From Desulfobacterales bacterium C00003060 (lineage in GTDB: Bacteria > Desulfobacterota > Desulfobacteria > Desulfobacterales > C00003060): DNA of 10,615 nt. The stretch is taken from contig MAXP01000239.1 in NCBI GenBank assembly GCA_001751085.1, positions 1 through 10,615 of the forward strand, read 5' to 3'. The notes under the pieces are model-generated. The model had not been told where the DNA came from. It made no database searches and saw only the letters and a list, made by a program, of their open reading frames with translations. Of this stretch, positions 6,801 through 10,615 are shown piece by piece. Numbering within the stretch: the first letter of the stretch is position 1; every line of letters starts with the position of its first letter. The translations under genes and the position numbers were made by a program.

Positions 6801-7006
6801 CTCCAAGGCATCCTTCATTCACCAGTTTACACTTTTTTCGAAAAAGCGTGTATTATCGAATTGAATGGCGATGTCCAAACTGAAAATTCGAAATCAGGTA
6901 ACGCATCTACATCTTTGTGTTTTTCCCAATTTCAAATTTCACTGCCAAAATACAAGATCAACAAAGTGTAAACTACTTTTGACTTGTCGTGAAGGATGCC
7001 TTCTCC
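6801..7006. repeat. MITE-like palindromic element with CTCC flanks
   Basis: This fills the 231-bp gap between two convergent genes. The outer arms are a perfect 13-bp inverted repeat (6805-6817 with 6990-7002, AAGGCATCCTTCA). The next arms are a perfect 12-bp repeat (6824-6835 with 6963-6974, AGTTTACACTTT). A third pair is imperfect (6881-6894 with 6929-6941), so most of the 198 bp folds back on itself around a loop near 6895-6928. CTCC occurs immediately outside both ends (6801-6804 and 7003-7006), as expected of a 4-bp target duplication. There is no transposase, and the small open frames inside look spurious. It could also act as a two-way transcription barrier or a structured RNA. The structure is seen; mobility is inferred. 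Confidence 0.65.
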
Positions 7007-7010
7007 AACG

Positions 7011-8615
7011 CTACCTTTTGATGGCCTCTGCGGTTTGCAGGCATTCAAGGACGTAATCCTGGGAAAGGATCTGCCCCATGCTTTCTTCGAGGGGCCTTTC
7101 CGTGTCCACTGTGATGTGCATCTCGTCACTCACCTCATTCAGGGGCTCAAACCTCGCCTTGATTTGTTCGAAGTGGTGGAGACGTGCATCAGAAACTGAA
7201 GATGTTGCATCCCGCCTCATCAAACGTTCTTTAACTACGGGTTCGGGACATACACACTCCACAAACATCAGGTTTGCGTCCATATCCTTTGCCAACCGAA
7301 GGACCTCAGTCCGCTGGTGCAGGCTACTGTATGTCGCATCCAGAATAACAGAACACCCCTTGTCAATCTCTTCCTGGGCAAGCAGGAGCAACCTTCCATA
7401 GGTAAGCGCACTGGCACCTTTTGAATACATGCCTTCTTCAAATGGAACGTCTGTTTGCTTGTAGGGTTGCAGCCCGAACAGTTCCTTGCGGATGACATCC
7501 GAACGTAATACTTTGACACCGAGTGTTTTGGCGAGTTCTTTTGCAATGGTACTCTTGCCCGAAGCCGGCATGCCGCAGACCACCCAAACAGTGGGGCGAG
7601 TAAATTGCACGGCATACCGGTAGGCGAGGCCCATGTAACGATGGGTTTCCCTGAGGAGCTTGCCTGTTTCCTGCTCATTGAGATTACCTTCCTGTAGGCG
7701 GAAGCAATTTACCTTGACCCGCACAAAGGCTCTGTAGCACTTGTAGAAGTCAAGCAGGACAAATACATCCTGATCTCTTGTGTACCGAACGTAAGCCTTT
7801 AGCAAACCCTGGGCGATCTGCGGGTAGCCCTCGTAATCAAGATCCATGGCCAGGAAAGCCAGATCAGACGTGATATCTCCGTACCTAAAACGCTCATTGA
7901 ACTCAATGCAGTCAATGATCTGGATCCTATCGGTGAAATAAATATGTCCAGTTCTAAGGTCTCCGTGGCAATCACGTATCTTCTTTCTTTCAATGCGATG
8001 CTCAAAGAGCTCTTGCCATCTCCGCAAGAAGGATTGAGTGGCGACACGAATAATCTGAAACATCCGCTCGTCAAGTATCCCTCCTGCAAATACTTCCGTT
8101 TGTCTGAAGTTCTCCTCGCAATTACCCCAGATCGTTTCCCATGACCCAAAGGTGTTGATGTATCCGCCGGTAGGAGCATGACCATAAAACCCGCCAAGGA
8201 TCCGGGCCAGATCCTGAAGAGCTTCGTCGCCAATTTCTCCTTTTCGCAACAAACGAACCATGGAGCCATCCTCAGGAAGTTGAGTCATCTTCACAGCGTA
8301 TTCAACAGGGCTGCCCTGCCCTGCGAGGCAGTACCCCCCCTCTTTTAAGGTAATGGCCACAACGTCAAGGTAGATATCCCGAGTCAGGCGACGATTGAGG
8401 ATCACTTCTTGGTGGCAAAAGTGTCGCCGCTTTTCCAGGGTGGTGAAATCCAAAAATTCCAGGTTAACCGGCTTCTTGATCTTATAGACATATGTGCCTG
8501 TCAAAAAGACCTTGGAGATATGGGTCTCACGTTGTTCAATGGTGGTTACGGGGTGAGGGTAAAAATCAGGCCTTTCCATGGCCTGAAAGATCTCTAACTG
8601 CCTTTGCATTTTCAT
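7011..8615 (-). CDS. Fusion of an aminoglycoside-phosphotransferase-like domain and a P-loop kinase
   Basis: The 534 residues join two phosphotransferase-like modules. Residues 1-330 are related to the APH/choline-kinase fold: CHGDLRTGHIYF carries H217-G218-D219, and IIDCIEFNERFRYGD carries D235, the expected metal-binding Asp. The usual Asn after HGD is H224 here, which I recall as normal for this COG2187-like family. Residues 341-534 are an AAA_33/COG0645-like kinase with Walker A GMPASGKST (348-356, K354) and ILDATYSS (D426). This matches proteins often labelled bifunctional aminoglycoside phosphotransferase/ATP-binding protein; the substrate is unknown and antibiotic resistance should not be assumed. 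The start is the first ATG; ATGs at codons 3 and 13 are alternatives and none has a strong ribosome site. The gene is divergent from the PfkB gene. Confidence 0.92.
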   Translation of the reverse strand: MKMQRQLEIFQAMERPDFYPHPVTTIEQRETHISKVFLTGTYVYKIKKPVNLEFLDFTTLEKRRHFCHQEVILNRRLTRDIYLDVVAITLKEGGYCLAGQGSPVEYAVKMTQLPEDGSMVRLLRKGEIGDEALQDLARILGGFYGHAPTGGYINTFGSWETIWGNCEENFRQTEVFAGGILDERMFQIIRVATQSFLRRWQELFEHRIERKKIRDCHGDLRTGHIYFTDRIQIIDCIEFNERFRYGDITSDLAFLAMDLDYEGYPQIAQGLLKAYVRYTRDQDVFVLLDFYKCYRAFVRVKVNCFRLQEGNLNEQETGKLLRETHRYMGLAYRYAVQFTRPTVWVVCGMPASGKSTIAKELAKTLGVKVLRSDVIRKELFGLQPYKQTDVPFEEGMYSKGASALTYGRLLLLAQEEIDKGCSVILDATYSSLHQRTEVLRLAKDMDANLMFVECVCPEPVVKERLMRRDATSSVSDARLHHFEQIKARFEPLNEVSDEMHITVDTERPLEESMGQILSQDYVLECLQTAEAIKR

Positions 8616-8632
8616 AAGCGACCCGTTTTCGA

Positions 8633-8680
8633 TTGACTCTAAAAGCTTTTGGCGCTATAGTCTTTTACTTCAATAAGACT
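8633..8680 (+). promoter_or_regulatory. Sigma70-type promoter with a palindrome in the spacer
   Basis: TTGACT (8633-8638) and TATAGT (8656-8661) are separated by 17 bp and each match consensus at 5 of 6 positions. They point at the PfkB gene and give a leader of about 75 nt. The spacer contains the perfect 10-bp palindrome AAAAGCTTTT (8641-8650). A second inverted repeat, AGTCTT/AAGACT (8659-8664 and 8675-8680), covers the -10 and expected start. Either could be a repressor site, but no regulator is identified. Confidence 0.6.
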
Positions 8681-8744
8681 TTCTGTTGGTCAGAACTGGA
8701 TCAACAGCAGCGTTAGCGTTCTACACTTATCAAAGGGTGTTCAT

Positions 8745-9674
8745 ATGAAGATACTTGTATCCGGATCCTTGGCCTATGACCGGATCATGGACTTTCCAGG
8801 AAGGTTTTCAGATCATATACTGCCTGACAAGATCCATATCCTAAATGTTTGCTTCACCGTTAATGGGCTGAAAGAAAAGTTCGGGGGCACTGCCGGAAAT
8901 ATCGCCTACAGCCTCGCCCTCCTGGAAGAGAGCCCTCTCATCCTGGCCGCAGCCGGCAAGGACTTTGACAGGTATGAAACCTGGCTTCGTAAACATCAAC
9001 TGTCCCTGGAGGGTATCCGCAGGATTTCAGAAGAATTAACCGCCGGGGCTTACATTACGACAGACCTGGCTGACAATCAGATTACCGGATTCAATCCAGG
9101 GACCATGAAGTACCCTTCCTTGTTTGAGTTCGATGGGGTAGACCCCAAAAAAACGCTGGCCATTGTCGCCCCGGGCAATATCGAAGACATGCTCACCTAT
9201 AGCAGCACCTGCAAAGAGAGAAATATCCCCTATATCTTTGATCCCGGCCAGTCCATCCCGGCCTTGTCAGGAGACCGGTTGATAGAAATGCTTACGGGGT
9301 CCAGTTTGTTGATCTCCAATGACTATGAGTTGGAGATGATTTTGCGGGCCGCAGGGCTTGAAAAAACCCAGATTCTGCAACGCACCGCAGGCATCATAAC
9401 GACCCTGGGAGAAGATGGTTCTCTTATCTGTACCCGCGACCAGGAAATCAAAATCCCTGCTGCCCGTGCCTCCAGGGTCCAAGATCCCACAGGGGCAGGA
9501 GACGCCTACAGAGCAGGCCTGATCAAGGGGCTCGTCCTCGGGAAAAGTCTTCCGGACGCTGCCCGCATGGGCGGAGTCTGTGCCAGTTACGCCGTAGAAT
9601 GCCACGGCACCCAGGAGCACTGGTTTTCCCAGGAAGAGTTTTGGGACCGTTATCAGGCCAACTTTGCGAAATGA
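8745..9674 (+). CDS. PfkB-family carbohydrate or nucleoside kinase
   Basis: The 309 residues match the ribokinase/PfkB fold in length and order. The N-terminal GSLAYDRIMDFPG strand leads to the glycine pair EKFGGTAGNIAYSLALL, which contacts the sugar moiety. The C-terminal signature DPTGAGDAYRAGLIKGL supplies the anion hole and catalytic base D253. The protein would transfer a phosphate from ATP to a sugar or nucleoside hydroxyl in the cytoplasm. Similar Desulfobacterota proteins are often named adenosine or carbohydrate kinase, but the substrate cannot be read from sequence. AAAGGG at 8732-8736 lies 8 nt before the ATG. It has its own candidate promoter, is divergent from the APH/P-loop fusion gene, and ends 2 bp from the convergent transporter gene. 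Confidence 0.93.
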   Translation: MKILVSGSLAYDRIMDFPGRFSDHILPDKIHILNVCFTVNGLKEKFGGTAGNIAYSLALLEESPLILAAAGKDFDRYETWLRKHQLSLEGIRRISEELTAGAYITTDLADNQITGFNPGTMKYPSLFEFDGVDPKKTLAIVAPGNIEDMLTYSSTCKERNIPYIFDPGQSIPALSGDRLIEMLTGSSLLISNDYELEMILRAAGLEKTQILQRTAGIITTLGEDGSLICTRDQEIKIPAARASRVQDPTGAGDAYRAGLIKGLVLGKSLPDAARMGGVCASYAVECHGTQEHWFSQEEFWDRYQANFAK

Positions 9675-9676
9675 TC

Positions 9677-10615
9677 TTACCGCTCAAACTCAGGCAGGTA
9701 TGCACTCACCTCGGTTAGCATGGTGTCCACTTCACGATAGATATTCTTGAGTTCACTCAAGGCGCTGCCAACTAAGGGAATATTCTTGGACACCTTGGTG
9801 CGCCCGAGTTCCAGCAACCTCACAGCATACCCGGCCACACGATCAAAGTTATTAACAGAAAGGATCAACTTAGGCATCCTCTCCGCCTCTTCCTTGCTCA
9901 AGTCTTGCTGGGAAATCCGGATCACATATCGGGAGATCGCCTCCCGCAGACTGCGGACAGCCTTGCCGTACTCTTCCACCCGGTCCAGGAGCACCTCGTC
10001 ATTATACATGAATCCATCCATGGCATACTTTATCATATTTCTGGATATCTCGCCTAACCTTACGATTTCCTTGATCGCCAGTTCAACGGCGATAACCGGC
10101 TCTTCAACGAATTTGTCATCAAGATATTGCGGGATCTCTATGCCGGGCTTCTCGACCACCTTGGCAGGAACGATCCAGGAAATAAACCTTGAAAAGGGTC
10201 TCACAATCGGTAAAAACAATGCGGCGTCCACCAACTTTATCAATACATGAATGTTGGCGATCTGGTGTGCAAGGCTGCCGCCTATCCTTGGAATCAGCCA
10301 GAGATAGAGCTGGTAGAAGACCACCAGGGTCAAAAACGCACCAAATACATTAAAGAAGGTGTGACAAACAGCAGCACGCTTCGAATCTGCATCAGTACCG
10401 ATGCTCGCAATAAGCGCGGTGATGCAGGTTCCGATATTGCAGCCCAGGATCAGCGGGATCGCTTCTTTCAAATCACCCACCATACCCTGGGAGGCAAGCA
10501 TCACGATAATGCTCACAGTAACGCTACTGCTCTGGACAATGGCCGTGGCAATGGTCCCAACCGTCAAACCTATTAGTATTCCCTTCAGGCCACCGCTGCT
10601 TAACAAGAAAAGCTT
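9677..10615 (-). CDS. Na/Pi cotransporter family protein, C-terminal part (5' end outside window)
   Basis: About 312 residues are visible and the frame stays open to the right edge, so the start and first half are missing; a TTG at 10606 is not a convincing start. The segment begins in the second transporter repeat, with the family's VQSSS motif (QSSS codons at 10523-10534) and LGCNIGTCITALIASIG. Further hydrophobic helices follow, then a soluble PhoU-like helical tail (about 9690-10110, starting EEPVIAVELAIKEIVRLGEIS). Relatives (NptA/YjbB type) are about 540-560 residues and move phosphate with sodium across the inner membrane. The PhoU-like tail suggests coupling to phosphate status, as in other members. 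No pho genes are adjacent, and the stop codon is 2 bp from that of the convergent PfkB gene. Confidence 0.93.
   Translation of the reverse strand, partial: KLFLLSSGGLKGILIGLTVGTIATAIVQSSSVTVSIIVMLASQGMVGDLKEAIPLILGCNIGTCITALIASIGTDADSKRAAVCHTFFNVFGAFLTLVVFYQLYLWLIPRIGGSLAHQIANIHVLIKLVDAALFLPIVRPFSRFISWIVPAKVVEKPGIEIPQYLDDKFVEEPVIAVELAIKEIVRLGEISRNMIKYAMDGFMYNDEVLLDRVEEYGKAVRSLREAISRYVIRISQQDLSKEEAERMPKLILSVNNFDRVAGYAVRLLELGRTKVSKNIPLVGSALSELKNIYREVDTMLTEVSAYLPEFER

Noticed and set aside
6865..7056. 63-residue plus-strand frame within the palindromic element.
   Set aside because: It lies mostly in inverted-repeat DNA, has no ribosome site I can see, and overlaps the end of the fusion kinase gene.
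9747..10250. 167-residue plus-strand frame opposite the Na/Pi cotransporter gene.
   Set aside because: It is a low-complexity Ser/Thr/Leu-rich shadow of the PhoU-like coding region with no known domain.

Overview
The window looks like an ordinary chromosomal stretch from a moderate-GC Gram-negative bacterium, most likely a Desulfobacterota (deltaproteobacterial) relative. That placement is an inference from gene types: a two-component kinase with a dCache_3-type sensor, a PfkB-type kinase of a deltaproteobacterial style, a PhoU-tailed Na/Pi cotransporter, and intergenic arrays of short heptamer repeats. No rRNA or other taxonomic marker is present. There are eight protein genes: seven complete and one cut by the right edge. 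I see no tRNA, rRNA, CRISPR array, transposase, phage gene or defence gene.

Layout, left to right. (1) 1-120 is a leader with a candidate promoter and a short heptamer array bracketed by a 10-bp direct repeat. (2) 121-2388 (+) is glycogen branching enzyme GlgB with a complete catalytic triad and a short extra C-terminal tail encoded by repeat DNA. (3) 2389-2625 is non-coding and holds several 7-bp-period arrays, two of them facing each other as a strong inverted repeat. (4) 2626-3144 (+) is a stand-alone LigD-type 3'-phosphoesterase, followed 48 bp later by 3193-3909 (+), a low-molecular-weight protein tyrosine phosphatase fused to a small C-terminal domain. (5) 3978-4376 (-) is a double-ACT-domain protein, convergent with the phosphatase and divergent from (6) 4560-6779 (+), a membrane histidine kinase (dCache-HAMP-PAS-DHp-CA) whose ATP-binding glycine boxes are lost. 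(7) 6780-7010 is a convergent gap filled by a roughly 200-bp MITE-like palindromic element. (8) 7011-8615 (-) is a fusion of an aminoglycoside-phosphotransferase-like domain with a P-loop kinase. It is divergent from 8745-9674 (+), a PfkB-family kinase with a good sigma70-type promoter. (9) 9677-10615 (-) is the C-terminal part of a Na/Pi cotransporter with a PhoU-like tail, convergent with the PfkB gene at a 2-bp spacing.

The genes do not form one obvious pathway; only the 3'-phosphoesterase/phosphatase pair is likely to be co-transcribed. I found no convincing new multi-gene system. The most notable items are the MITE-like palindrome at 6801-7006, the pseudokinase-like CA domain of the histidine kinase, the phosphatase fusion, and the heptamer-repeat DNA that brackets glgB and supplies its C-terminal tail.
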